Assembly: GCF_003047105.1 (NCBI RefSeq) | Contig: NZ_CP028475.1 | Location: 1,426,001 to 1,490,000 of the forward strand | DNA length: 64,000 nucleotides | Reading direction: 5' to 3' | DNA from: Celeribacter baekdonensis | GTDB taxonomy: Bacteria; Pseudomonadota; Alphaproteobacteria; Rhodobacterales; Rhodobacteraceae | In this document: positions 25,944 to 37,098 of the stretch, piece by piece | Layout: each line of letters opens with the position of its first letter | Position numbering within the stretch: the stretch's first letter is position 1 | Made by a program: the position numbers and the translations under genes | Notes under the pieces: model-generated | What the model was told of the DNA's origin: nothing | Databases searched by the model: none | The model's input: the letters and a program-made list of their open reading frames with translations, nothing else

Positions 25944-26609
25944 CCTCTGTGTCAGGCAGCCGTTGAGAAAAATCTCAATCGCCGCTTCTCGGCGCAGGGC
26001 CATGTCGCCATCAACCGGATAGGTATACTCCGGGTCCAACAGGCTTGGCACCGGGTCCCAAAACGCCATATCCATCAAAATCTCTGCCGCCAGCGCCACC
26101 CGATCTGGGGCAATTTGAAGCGCCCCCTCGCGCACCGCCTCCTCCAACTCGTCACGGATATACCCCCGCAAGATGCCACGACCATTCTGGCACATTTCAC
26201 GCGCCAGATTGGGAAAAACATGCGCCTTGGCAATCAGGGTGCGCAGGAATTCACGCTTGCGGTCTTCACTGACCGGCGGCTTGTTCAGCGTGAGCAAAAG
26301 CGACAAACGCTCCTTCAAAGGCTTGGTTTTTTCAACCTCGTTCAAGGGGAGAAAAATCACCTTACCAATCTCGGCCATGCTGCGGCGCAATAGGGCTTCG
26401 AGACTGTCGAAATGGGCATAGATCGTGCGCTTTGACATGCCGGTTTCGCACGCAATCGCCGCCATCGTGACCTCGTCCAAGGACGAACTCATCAACAGCG
26501 CCTTGGTGACACGCACAATTTCCTCTTCGCGCGCAGCACTGTCCATTTGAACCGGGCGGCCGCGACGACGATGGGGCTCACACGGGGTCACCTCTGTCTC
26601 TTTCACCAT
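25938..26609 (-). CDS. TetR-family transcriptional regulator of the RND pump
   Basis: 223 residues from ATG 26609, chosen because GGAGGAGAAGG lies just upstream at proper spacing; alternative starts at 26627 and 26666 lack a ribosome site. A basic RRRGRP segment precedes the HTH: AREEEIVRVTKALL, then TMAAIACETGMSKRTIYAHF. The C-terminal half is the variable ligand-binding domain. It diverges from the RND adaptor gene, the arrangement of AcrR/MexR-like local repressors. A role as ligand-responsive repressor of that pump is inferred. Confidence 0.82.
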   Translation of the reverse strand: MVKETEVTPCEPHRRRGRPVQMDSAAREEEIVRVTKALLMSSSLDEVTMAAIACETGMSKRTIYAHFDSLEALLRRSMAEIGKVIFLPLNEVEKTKPLKERLSLLLTLNKPPVSEDRKREFLRTLIAKAHVFPNLAREMCQNGRGILRGYIRDELEEAVREGALQIAPDRVALAAEILMDMAFWDPVPSLLDPEYTYPVDGDMALRREAAIEIFLNGCLTQRS

Positions 26610-26867
26610 ATCCGCCTTCTCCTCCATACCGTCATCGCCCCCATTTCGCCCACAGCTGTCCTGCATTTGTGCACAGACAGGGCGCCGATCACGAACTTTA
26701 CAAAACCATCCCGTTTCTTTAATGAAAATTCAAGAGCGACATGCATCTGTATGATAAACGGAGCCATCGCACACGCATCATTTCTGAGACTGGGCCGCGC
26801 CCGCGCGCGCCGCAATCCCCTTGCCGGAGACCTCCATGCCAAACACCCTCCTCCCCAAAGACTGCCT

Positions 26868-28004
26868 GTGTCGCTGCGCCGGATGTCTACCGCCCTTGCG
26901 CTTGCCCTTTGCGCCGCGATGCCCGCCCTTGCCCAAGACGCCCGCCCGCCCACGCCTGTGACCGTGGTCACGCTGGAGGCCAAAGACCTCACCTTGACCG
27001 CACCGCTGCCCGGTCGCGTTGCCGCCTCAAGTGCTGCCGAAGTGCGCCCACAGGTCAATGGCATCATCCGCGAGCGCTTGTTTGAAGAAGGACGCCCGGT
27101 TGAAAAGGGTGATGCGCTTTATGCCATCGACGCCGCCTCTTATGAGGCGCAAAAAGCGGTGGCAGAGGCCGGTTTGGCCCAAGCCAAGGCCGCATTGAAA
27201 TCGGCGATGATCGAATATGATCGTCAGCAAGAATTGAAATCGCGCAATGTTGTGGCCCAACAAAACCTCGACAGCGCCATCGCCGCCCGTGATTCCGCCG
27301 AAGCCGCGATCAAACTGGCCGAAGCCAATCTGTTGACCGCTGAAATTGATTTGGATCGCACCACGGTCCGTGCGCCGATCTCGGGTGTGGTGGGCCTGAG
27401 CCAAATCACCCAAGGGGCGCTGGTCACCTCTGGTCAAGCCAGCCCGCTCACCGTGATCCGCGCGCTTGATCCGGTCTATGTCGATGTGACCCAAGCGGCA
27501 GCGGAAATGCTACGCTGGCAGCGCGCGGGAAGCGATGCGACCTTTGCCGGGAACATCGGCCAAACGGTCGAGTTGCGGCTGACCGATGGCAGCACCTATG
27601 AGCAAAAAGGCGAATTGTCCGCCGCCGAACCCCATGTCGATGAGCAGACCGGCTCGATCCTGTTGCGCCTGTCGTTCCCGAACCCGGATCATTTCCTGCT
27701 GCCCGGCATGTATGTTCAGGTTGAGATGCCACAGGGCTTGATCAAGGACGCAATTTTGGTGCCGCAAGAGGCGATCACACGAGATCGTCGCGGTCGCCCG
27801 ATGGCGTTTGTCGTCACTCCTGAAAATATCGTCGAACAGCGCACGCTGACGGTGCAAAGCGATCAGGGCGCCAATTGGGTCGTGACCGAAGGGGTCGCCT
27901 CCGGTGAAATGGTGATCGTAGCAGGGCTGCAAAAAGTCTCCGCTGGCATGACCGTCGCCCCGCAACCGCAAGAGGCCGCCCCCGCCTCCAGCGACAGCAA
28001 CTGA
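26868..28004 (+). CDS. RND efflux periplasmic adaptor (membrane fusion protein, AcrA/MexA-like)
   Basis: About 379 residues from GTG 26868; ATG 26883 is an alternative. The frame stays open upstream to 26547 but that part looks random. The signal-peptide core MSTALALALCAAMPALAQ is followed by the lipoyl/barrel-sandwich half (PLPGRVAASSAAEVRPQVNG and APISGVVGLSQITQGALV), an alpha-hairpin of Ala/Glu-rich heptads, and the beta-barrel. A well-placed start, ATG 26836 behind GGAG, is one frame off. It would join if one C or A were added at 26853-26859, giving a basic signal N-region. The pump gene follows 22 nt later. Confidence 0.82.
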   Translation: MSLRRMSTALALALCAAMPALAQDARPPTPVTVVTLEAKDLTLTAPLPGRVAASSAAEVRPQVNGIIRERLFEEGRPVEKGDALYAIDAASYEAQKAVAEAGLAQAKAALKSAMIEYDRQQELKSRNVVAQQNLDSAIAARDSAEAAIKLAEANLLTAEIDLDRTTVRAPISGVVGLSQITQGALVTSGQASPLTVIRALDPVYVDVTQAAAEMLRWQRAGSDATFAGNIGQTVELRLTDGSTYEQKGELSAAEPHVDEQTGSILLRLSFPNPDHFLLPGMYVQVEMPQGLIKDAILVPQEAITRDRRGRPMAFVVTPENIVEQRTLTVQSDQGANWVVTEGVASGEMVIVAGLQKVSAGMTVAPQPQEAAPASSDSN

Positions 28005-28026
28005 GCAAAGCCCGGAAGGACCCCTT

Positions 28027-31000
28027 ATGGCCCGCTTTTTCATTGACCGCCCGGTATTTGCCTGGGTTATCTCGATCCTCATCATGGGCATTGGCGCGCT
28101 GTCGATCGTGACCCTGCCCATCGCTCAATACCCACAAATCGCACCGCCCTCGGTTTCGATCCACGCCGCCTATCCGGGGGCTTCGGCTGAAACCGTGGCC
28201 AATACCGTCACCCAGATCATCGAACAACAGATGACCGGGTTGGACGGGATGCGCTATATGTCGTCCAGCTCGACCTCATCCGGGTCGGCCTCGATCACCA
28301 TGACGTTTGAAACCGGGATTGACCCCGATATCGCGCAGGTGCAGGTGCAAAACAAATTGTCACAGGCCACAGCGCTTTTGCCCGAAGCGGTGCAGCGCCA
28401 AGGTGTCACCGTTCAGAAATCTTCCGCGGGCTTTTTGATGGTGATCGGCTTGATCTCCGATGATGGTCAGTTGGATCAGGCCGACCTTGCCGATTATCTG
28501 AACACCAATCTTGTGGACGCGTTCAGCCGCATCGAAGGCGTGGGCGGCACCCAGATTTTTGGCGCACAATATGCCATGCGGATTTGGCTTGATCCATCGA
28601 AACTGGCCGCTTTCGACATGACACCCTCCGATGTCGTCGGAGCCGTGTCGTCGCAAAACGCCCAAATTTCGGCGGGCGCATTTGGCAGTCTGCCCTCCCC
28701 CGAAGGTCAAGCGCTCAACGCCACCATCACCGCACAATCGCTTTTGAAAACGCCCGAGGATTTCCGCAATATCATCCTGCGGTCTGAAGGCGACGGCGGC
28801 ATTGTGTTGTTGCAAGACGTGGCCCGTGTCGAAGTCGGCGCGGAAAACTACTCCACGATTGCGAAATACAATGGCAAACCCGCCTCTGGCATGGCGATCC
28901 AGCTCGCCCCCGGTGCCAATGCGCTCGACACCTCGAAATTGGTGCGTGAAAAGATTAGCGAATATGCGCAATATTTCCCCGAAGGCGTGAGCTACGTCAT
29001 CCCCTATGATACCACACCCTTTGTCGAAATCTCGATCCACGAGGTCCAAAAGACCCTGATGGAAGCCATCGTTTTGGTGTTCTTTGTGATGCTGTTGTTC
29101 CTGCAAAACCTCCGCGCCACATTGATCCCGACCTTGGCTGTGCCCGTCGTTTTGCTTGGCACTTTCGCGGTCTTGTCGCTGTTTGGCTACTCGATCAACG
29201 TGCTGACCATGTTGGCGATGGTTCTGGCCATCGGTCTTTTGGTCGATGACGCCATCGTGGTGGTCGAAAACGTCGAACGGATCATGGAAGAAGAGGGCCT
29301 GAGCCCGCGCGAAGCCACGCGCAAATCCATGGATCAGATCACCGGCGCGCTGATCGGCGTGGCCTTGGTGCTCTCTGCCGTGTTCATTCCGATGGCGTTT
29401 TTCGGCGGCTCGACCGGGGTGATTTATCGCCAGTTCTCGATTACAATCGTCTCGGCCATGTTGCTCTCGGTCGTTGTGGCCCTGACGCTGACGCCCGCGC
29501 TCTGCGCCACCTTGTTGCGCGGCAAAGACGCCCATCATACCAAACGTGGCCCCTTTGGCCTGTTCAACCGGGTGTTTGAAAAAATCACCGGCGGCTATGG
29601 CGCGACCGTGGGTTACACGGTGCGGCGTCCGCTGCGAATGTTGATGATTTATGCCATCATGGGCGGCGGCATTGTCTGGTTGTTCCTGCAAACCCCCACC
29701 GGCTTTTTGCCCGATGAGGATCAGGGCATCATGTTGGCACTGGTACAAGGTCCGGCGGGCTCCACCGCCGAAAACACCGCCAAAGCCAATATGCAAATCC
29801 AAGAGTATTTCCTCAACGCCGAAAAAGAGGCTGTGGATTCGATCTTTACCATCGTTGGCTTCTCCTTTGCCGGAGCGGGTCAAAACAACGGTTTGGCCTT
29901 TGTGCGGATGAAAGATTGGGGCGAGCGTCCAAGCCCGGCGCAATCGGTTCAGGCCATTGCTGGCCGTGCGTATGGCGCCTTCATGGGCATCCAAGAGGCC
30001 ATGGCCTTCCCGATTGTGCCGCCTGCGGTCACCGAACTTGGCAACGTTTCGGGCTTTGACTTCTACCTGCAAGCCCCAGGCGGCCAAACCCACGAACAAC
30101 TTCTGGAAGCCCGCAACATGATGTTGGGCATGGCCGCGCAAAGCCCGTTGATCGCCTCGGCGCGCCCCTCGGGTCTTGAGGATGCGACCCAGTTCAAACT
30201 GGACATCGACTGGCGAGCAGCAGGCGCGATGGGGGTCTCCCCGACCAACGTCGGCAACACGCTGTCGATCGCCATGGCCGGAACCTACGTCAACGATTTC
30301 GATGACAACGGCAAAACCAAACGCGTCTATGTCCAAGGCGAAGCCGATGCCCGTGCCACCCCGACCGATTTGCAAAAATGGCGGGTCCGCAACAGTACCG
30401 GCGATCTTGTGGCCTTTTCCAACTTCACCTCGGAGCGTTGGGTCTATGGTCCGCAAGGCCTGAACCGCTACAACGGCATCCCTGCGATGCAGATTCAGGG
30501 CTCCCCTGCCCCGGGCGTCTCCACCGGCGAAGCCATGGCGGAAATCGAACGTCTGGTCGGAAACCTGCCGCCGGGATTTGCCGTGGCATGGACTGGCCTG
30601 TCACTGGAAGAACGCGAATCCGGCTCACAAGCGCCGATGCTCTATGCGCTCTCTTTGGCCGCGATCTTCTTTTGTCTCGCCGCGCTTTATGAAAGCTGGG
30701 CGATCCCGTTCTCGGTCATGTTGGCCCTGCCGGTCGGCATCTTGGGCACGCTCTCTACGGCCTATTTCTTCCAGTTCCAAAACGGCGTGTTCTTTCAGGT
30801 CGGCATGTTGACCGTGATCGGTTTGACCGGGAAAAACGCCATTTTGATCGTGGAATTCGCCCGCGAGCAATATGACGCCGGGGCCAATTTGATCGACGCG
30901 GTGCTCAAAGCGGCACGGCAACGGTTCCGCCCGATCATCATGACCTCGCTGGCCTTCTCCTTGGGGGTTGTGCCGCTGGTCCTGTCGTCGGGCGCTGGCT

Positions 31001-31134
31001 CGGGGGGCCGCCGCGCAGTCGGCTCCGCGGTTCTGGGCGGAACGATCTCCGGCACAGTCTTCGGCATCATCTTCGTGCCGCTGTTCTTCGTGCTGGTGAT
31101 GAAAATCTTTGGCCGCAAAAAAGCCACCGCCTAA
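28027..31134 (+). CDS. RND multidrug efflux pump, HAE1 family (AcrB/MexB-like)
   Basis: 1035 residues, the usual length. It begins MARFFIDRPVFAWVISILIM and shows the inner-membrane proton-relay pair Asp407-Asp408 in GLLVDDAIVVVEN. Other family landmarks are PTLAVPVVLLGTF, GFLPDEDQG and GLTGKNAILIVEFA. It functions as a trimer exchanging protons for drugs or other hydrophobic compounds, with the adaptor and an outer-membrane TolC-type channel; the channel gene is not in this window. It is last in the operon and ends before a strong bidirectional hairpin. Confidence 0.93.
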   Translation: MARFFIDRPVFAWVISILIMGIGALSIVTLPIAQYPQIAPPSVSIHAAYPGASAETVANTVTQIIEQQMTGLDGMRYMSSSSTSSGSASITMTFETGIDPDIAQVQVQNKLSQATALLPEAVQRQGVTVQKSSAGFLMVIGLISDDGQLDQADLADYLNTNLVDAFSRIEGVGGTQIFGAQYAMRIWLDPSKLAAFDMTPSDVVGAVSSQNAQISAGAFGSLPSPEGQALNATITAQSLLKTPEDFRNIILRSEGDGGIVLLQDVARVEVGAENYSTIAKYNGKPASGMAIQLAPGANALDTSKLVREKISEYAQYFPEGVSYVIPYDTTPFVEISIHEVQKTLMEAIVLVFFVMLLFLQNLRATLIPTLAVPVVLLGTFAVLSLFGYSINVLTMLAMVLAIGLLVDDAIVVVENVERIMEEEGLSPREATRKSMDQITGALIGVALVLSAVFIPMAFFGGSTGVIYRQFSITIVSAMLLSVVVALTLTPALCATLLRGKDAHHTKRGPFGLFNRVFEKITGGYGATVGYTVRRPLRMLMIYAIMGGGIVWLFLQTPTGFLPDEDQGIMLALVQGPAGSTAENTAKANMQIQEYFLNAEKEAVDSIFTIVGFSFAGAGQNNGLAFVRMKDWGERPSPAQSVQAIAGRAYGAFMGIQEAMAFPIVPPAVTELGNVSGFDFYLQAPGGQTHEQLLEARNMMLGMAAQSPLIASARPSGLEDATQFKLDIDWRAAGAMGVSPTNVGNTLSIAMAGTYVNDFDDNGKTKRVYVQGEADARATPTDLQKWRVRNSTGDLVAFSNFTSERWVYGPQGLNRYNGIPAMQIQGSPAPGVSTGEAMAEIERLVGNLPPGFAVAWTGLSLEERESGSQAPMLYALSLAAIFFCLAALYESWAIPFSVMLALPVGILGTLSTAYFFQFQNGVFFQVGMLTVIGLTGKNAILIVEFAREQYDAGANLIDAVLKAARQRFRPIIMTSLAFSLGVVPLVLSSGAGSGGRRAVGSAVLGGTISGTVFGIIFVPLFFVLVMKIFGRKKATA

Positions 31135-31160
31135 GGCTCAGGTGCGGCACGTAGATATGG

Positions 31161-31192
31161 AAACGGCCGGGCGTCAGACCCCGGCCGTTTTT
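31161..31192. terminator. Bidirectional terminator between the RND pump and a small minus-strand gene
   Basis: AAACGGCCGGG (31161-31171) and CCCGGCCGTTT (31180-31190) form an 11-bp stem with T-runs on both strands. A sister hairpin with the same core lies at 31462. Confidence 0.8.
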
Positions 31193-31223
31193 GTGTGTCT
31201 GGGGCAGAGGGGACAATCGCCCC

Positions 31224-31442
31224 TCACATCCCTTTCAACACCATGTCCCGCACCTTCACCGCCTTCTCAAAGTGATCCAACTGGTGAGTTTTAATCCACC
31301 AGTCTGCCGCCTCCATCAGCGTTTCGGGGTCGTCATTTTTATTGGCGAAAAACGCGTAAAACGACAGGCCGACCCCCTCGCCTTTCTGGGCGATTTTGGC
31401 ATCACACGTGGCGATGATTTTGCTGCGAAGGCTCGTTCTCAT
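31224..31442 (-). CDS. Small conserved-looking hypothetical protein
   Basis: 72 residues from ATG 31442, behind AAAGGACAG; the frame continues to 31496 across a hairpin and is not used. The protein is helical and charged, with KIIATCDAKIAQKGEGVGLS, FYAFFANKNDDPETLMEAA and WWIKTHQLDHFEKAVKVRDM. No signal peptide or membrane segment is visible. I think it belongs to a small DUF family seen in marine proteobacteria (possibly DUF6500), but cannot confirm that. It is monocistronic, bracketed by near-identical hairpins. Confidence 0.6.
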   Translation of the reverse strand: MRTSLRSKIIATCDAKIAQKGEGVGLSFYAFFANKNDDPETLMEAADWWIKTHQLDHFEKAVKVRDMVLKGM

Positions 31443-31461
31443 ACTCTGTCCTTTCATAGAA

Positions 31462-31489
31462 AACGGCCGGGAACGCGCGCCCCGGCCGT
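31462..31489 (-). terminator. Terminator at the end of the glycogen operon
   Basis: On the minus strand ACGGCCGGG pairs with CCCGGCCGT across a 9-nt loop, followed by TTTC. It lies between the pgm stop (31514) and the small gene. Confidence 0.65.
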
Positions 31490-31513
31490 GTCGCACGCAA
31501 CTGTCACGCAGCT

Positions 31514-33157
<1,644 letters not shown>

Positions 33158-35017
33158 CTATCGGTCGTGTTTGCGCATGATTTCAGCCACGCGCATGATT
33201 TCACTATTTGTGGTGAGGGTATCAGAAGTTTCGGGCAAACGAATGCGCCAATTTGGATATTCGCTGGTGGTTCCGGGTAGATTTTGTTGATCCACCATGC
33301 CGAGCATAATTTCGGCCTGAACCGCGACCAATCGTGAGGGTGTGCGTGCCAAAAAATCGTGCAGCGTGTCTTGCTCCGCGTCCGGCAACAGCCGATCCAT
33401 CGCCGCCACTTCACGTGCCCGATGGTCCAACTCATGTTCGGTCTGCGCCGCGTCCAACCCTCCGGCAGTTTGCCGCGCCGTGACATCCGCGCCCTGACGC
33501 CAGCCCTGCCATGTCGGCAAATCATGGGTCGAAAACGACGCAATCGCCGCCTCATCATAGCGCTCTGCCGGTTTGAAGTCGGGGTCCTGCCAATTGTCAC
33601 GTTCAAACATCATCACCCGACAGCCCAAAACCCCCGATCCGGCCAAAGCCGCGTGCAGACCGTCAGGGATCAGGCCCAAATCTTCGCCGATGATGATGCC
33701 GCCTGTGCGCGCGGCCTCGATGCGCGCCACGGCCAACATCGCATCGCGTGGCATTTGCACATAGGCGCCGGGGGCCTGTTCCGGCACCCAAAAGGTGCGC
33801 TCAAACCCAAGAATGTGATCAATCCGCATCGCCCCCGCAAAACGCAGTTGCCGGGCAAAGGTGTCGCGCAGGGCGGCATAGGAGTTTTTACGCAAATCCA
33901 ATGGATTAAACGGGGCAAGGCCCCAGTTTTGCCCCGCAGCCGAAAACGCATCGGGCGGTGCCCCCAGCGAGGCGCCATAGGCGAAACTGTCGCGATCTTC
34001 CCATGTTTCCGCGCCATGCGGATGGGTGCCCACGGCCAAATCGAGATACAGCCCATGCGCCATCCCGGCGGTCTTGGCCTGTGCCTGCGCATCGGACAAA
34101 TCGGTATCCGCGCGCCACTGCAACCAGGCGTGAAACAGAATTTCATCGCGCAAATCGCGGCGTGCGGCCTGTGCGGCAGCGCTATTTGGACATTGCAAAT
34201 CCGTAGGCCAATCGCACCAAAACGGGCCATGAATGGCGGAGAGCGCCTGATGCAGGGCAAAGGTTTCAAGCGACGCGCCCTCTTGCGCCAGATAGGCCAG
34301 AAACTCGGGCGATGTCGGGTGGGCTTCAAACGCCTGACGCAGCGCGGTCATCCGCGCGGGCGTGTCGGTTTGGTAGTCGATCAACGCCCCTGGCACGCCG
34401 GTCTCAGTCGCCAAATGCAGGACATTCAAACGGCGGCGATGGGACGGCGAATAGGGGCTGAACATATCCGGCACAGTCGGAAACCCGGCATGCACCGGAT
34501 TGATGCCCAAGAACGCCGCACCATGCGGCCCAAGCCCGCGCACCAGCGCACTCAAGCCCTCATAGGTGCCAATGCCACGCGCGGACAGGCCATAAAGCGG
34601 CGCAACCAGCCCCCAACAGCGGTCCGGCAACGGGATGGATGCGGGCGCAGCCAAAAGCGTGATGCGGATCGGCCCCGCGATCAGATGATGGATGCCCATC
34701 GGCAGCTCCGGCAAGCTGTCCCCGCCCCGGCCCTCGCATGTCCGGCCATCCTCATAGGTCAACACCCATGCGCTGTCGCCAATATCGACCCAAGGCGCGG
34801 TGCCCGCCTCACAGACCACATCCCACGGCAGGCCCGTGTCCCAACCCGCCTCAAGATGTGCGCGCGCGTCCTCCTCAGTTTCGGCCTCAAACCCGAGCGC
34901 ACGCATCAGCGCCACGGCGGTCTCCACCGAGGTTTCGCGCAACACGCCCAACTGGTCGTAAAACTGGCCATGGACACCAATCCGGGCAGAGAGTTCAAGC
35001 CGCAGATCCGTCATCAA
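33158..35017 (-). CDS. malQ: 4-alpha-glucanotransferase (amylomaltase)
   Basis: 619 residues, GH77 family. Catalytic landmarks are MRIDHILGFERTFWVPE (nucleophile Asp), GEDLGLIPDG (acid/base Glu) and SFSTHDLPTWQGW (third carboxylate). The N-terminal ~140 residues are a variable extension common in proteobacterial MalQ. It transfers maltodextrin segments left after debranching and phosphorolysis, returning short glucans to the pool. Its start overlaps the glgX stop by 4 nt. Confidence 0.92.
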   Translation of the reverse strand: MMTDLRLELSARIGVHGQFYDQLGVLRETSVETAVALMRALGFEAETEEDARAHLEAGWDTGLPWDVVCEAGTAPWVDIGDSAWVLTYEDGRTCEGRGGDSLPELPMGIHHLIAGPIRITLLAAPASIPLPDRCWGLVAPLYGLSARGIGTYEGLSALVRGLGPHGAAFLGINPVHAGFPTVPDMFSPYSPSHRRRLNVLHLATETGVPGALIDYQTDTPARMTALRQAFEAHPTSPEFLAYLAQEGASLETFALHQALSAIHGPFWCDWPTDLQCPNSAAAQAARRDLRDEILFHAWLQWRADTDLSDAQAQAKTAGMAHGLYLDLAVGTHPHGAETWEDRDSFAYGASLGAPPDAFSAAGQNWGLAPFNPLDLRKNSYAALRDTFARQLRFAGAMRIDHILGFERTFWVPEQAPGAYVQMPRDAMLAVARIEAARTGGIIIGEDLGLIPDGLHAALAGSGVLGCRVMMFERDNWQDPDFKPAERYDEAAIASFSTHDLPTWQGWRQGADVTARQTAGGLDAAQTEHELDHRAREVAAMDRLLPDAEQDTLHDFLARTPSRLVAVQAEIMLGMVDQQNLPGTTSEYPNWRIRLPETSDTLTTNSEIMRVAEIMRKHDR

Positions 35018-37098
35018 AAGGCCTCCAGTTCAAGCGCCAAAGTGGTTTCGCGCCCGGCCAGGATGATGGACCCGTCGATCACTTCGCCATCAATATCCGG
35101 GTGGCCGGTGTCGATCCAAAGCCGCCAACGCCGCCCCGGCATACAGGCCGGAAGATGCACGCTCACCGCCTCGCCCCGGTTGAAAATCAGGAACAGAGCC
35201 TCTTCGCGTTGGGCATAAAGCGGCGTACCGGAGGCGATGCGCATTTCGGCACAGAGTGTTTTCAACTCCGGCGCGGTCCAATCCCGGTCGCGCATCAAAA
35301 CCCCGTCAGGCCGCCACCAAAACAAGTCTTCGATCCCATCCATCAACCGTTCGCGCGAATGCAAAAACCGTTTCTGACGCAAAATCGGGTGGTCGCGCCG
35401 AAAGGCGATCAGCCGTTTGGTAAACTCCAAAAACGCCGGGTCAGCCCTGCTCCAATCAATCCACCCGATCTCATTGTCTTGGCAATAGGCGTTGTTGTTG
35501 CCCTGCTGGCTATTGCCCAGCTCATCCCCCGCCAAAAGCATCGGCGTGCCTTGGGAAAACAACAGCGTGGCCAAGAGGTTACGCCGCCGTTGCGCGCGGG
35601 CTGCATTGATTTTGACATCCTCGGTCGGCCCGGCCACCCCCATATTGTCGGAGGCATTGTCATTGTGGCCATCGCGGTTGTCTTCGCCATTGGCCTCATT
35701 GTGTTTGCCAGTGTAGCTGACCACATCCATCAAGGTGAACCCGTCATGCGCCGTGACAAAATTGACCGATGAGGTGGCTGGACGGCCCGAATGATCAAAT
35801 TGTAACGCCGATCCGGTCAGGCGATCGGCCAGCACAGGCACATGTCCCGCATCGCCGCGCCAAAAGCGTCGAATGCCATCGCGAAACTTGTCGTTCCATT
35901 CCAAAAACGGCGGAGGGAACCCGCCCACGCGGTAGCCACCGGGGCCAATATCCCACGGTTCCGCGATCAGTTTAACCTTGGTCAGAACCGGGTCTTGCCG
36001 GATCGCATCAAAAAAGGACGCGCCGCGATCAAACCCCGTGGGGGTGCGGCCCAAGGTGGTGCACAGATCAAAGCGGAAGCCATCGACATGCATCACCTCG
36101 ACCCAATAGCGCAAGGAATCCAACACCATACGCAGCACCATCGGGTGATCAATATTAAGCGTATTCCCGGTGCCCGTGTCGTTGATGTAATAGCGCTGAT
36201 CGTCGGTCAGCCGATAATAGCTTTTGTTGTCGAGACCTCGGAAGGACAGCGTCGGCCCCTGTTCATTGCCCTCGCCGGTGTGGTTATACACCACATCCAT
36301 GATCACCTCGATGCCCGCCGAATGCAGCCGCGCAACCATATGTTGGAACTCGGCGATTTGGTGATAGGCAAGGTAACGCGGATCAGGGGCAAAGAAGCTC
36401 AGCGTCTGATAGCCCCAGTAATTCACCAAACCCTTTTCGACCAAAAACCGATCGTTGAGAAAAGCCTGCGCCGGCAAAAGTTCAATCGCGGTGATGCCCA
36501 GATTCACAAGGTGATCCAAGATCGCATCCGAGGCGAGGCCTAGGAATTTGCCCTTGTGCAACACATCCGGGTGCAGTTCCGTCAGGCCTTTGACATGAGC
36601 CTCATAGATCACCGATTGCGAGGTGGGCCGGTGCGGCGGTTGATCTTTGCCCCACGCAAAAAGCACATCTTCGACGACCGAACGCGGCATGTATTTGGCG
36701 CTGTCTCGGGTGTCAAAAGACAGATCGGCGGCCTCGTGCCCGACCTCATAGCCCATCAAGGCGTCATGCCAGTCAGGGTGTTTGGTCACGCGTTTGGCGT
36801 AGGGATCCATCAAGAGTTTGTTGTAATTGAACCGATGGCCTTGGTCCGGCGCATAGGCCCCATCGGCGCGCAGCCCGTAGAGTTGCCCCGGACGCATGCC
36901 CGGCACAAACCCATGCCAAACATCGCCATCACGTTCTGGCAAATCCAAACGCTGGGTTTCGGTTTGACCGTCGTCCGAGAACAAACACAGGGTGATCCGG
37001 CGGGCATGTTGGGAAAAAACCGCGAAATTAACACCTTCGCCGTCGGCCGTGGCCCCCAGCGGTGCGGCATGGCCGCCCAGGATCGAAAATTGCCTCAT
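35014..37098 (-). CDS. glgX: Glycogen debranching enzyme (GlgX-type isoamylase)
   Basis: 694 residues. The CBM48 domain at the N-terminus (PLGATADGEGVNFAVFSQHA) is followed by the GH13 barrel: MDVVYNHTGEGN (region I), FRFDLCTTLG (nucleophile Asp), LIAEPWDIG (acid/base Glu) and FVTAHDGFTL (region IV). It hydrolyses alpha-1,6 branches of phosphorylase-limit glycogen. It overlaps both glgA and malQ by 4 nt, so expression is coupled. Confidence 0.94.
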   Translation of the reverse strand: MRQFSILGGHAAPLGATADGEGVNFAVFSQHARRITLCLFSDDGQTETQRLDLPERDGDVWHGFVPGMRPGQLYGLRADGAYAPDQGHRFNYNKLLMDPYAKRVTKHPDWHDALMGYEVGHEAADLSFDTRDSAKYMPRSVVEDVLFAWGKDQPPHRPTSQSVIYEAHVKGLTELHPDVLHKGKFLGLASDAILDHLVNLGITAIELLPAQAFLNDRFLVEKGLVNYWGYQTLSFFAPDPRYLAYHQIAEFQHMVARLHSAGIEVIMDVVYNHTGEGNEQGPTLSFRGLDNKSYYRLTDDQRYYINDTGTGNTLNIDHPMVLRMVLDSLRYWVEVMHVDGFRFDLCTTLGRTPTGFDRGASFFDAIRQDPVLTKVKLIAEPWDIGPGGYRVGGFPPPFLEWNDKFRDGIRRFWRGDAGHVPVLADRLTGSALQFDHSGRPATSSVNFVTAHDGFTLMDVVSYTGKHNEANGEDNRDGHNDNASDNMGVAGPTEDVKINAARAQRRRNLLATLLFSQGTPMLLAGDELGNSQQGNNNAYCQDNEIGWIDWSRADPAFLEFTKRLIAFRRDHPILRQKRFLHSRERLMDGIEDLFWWRPDGVLMRDRDWTAPELKTLCAEMRIASGTPLYAQREEALFLIFNRGEAVSVHLPACMPGRRWRLWIDTGHPDIDGEVIDGSIILAGRETTLALELEAF

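Noticed and set aside
28360..30456. 698-codon minus-strand frame opposite the RND pump
   Set aside because: Shadow frame; its translation is rich in His, Gln and Gly with no recognisable domain, while the plus strand encodes a complete AcrB-like protein.
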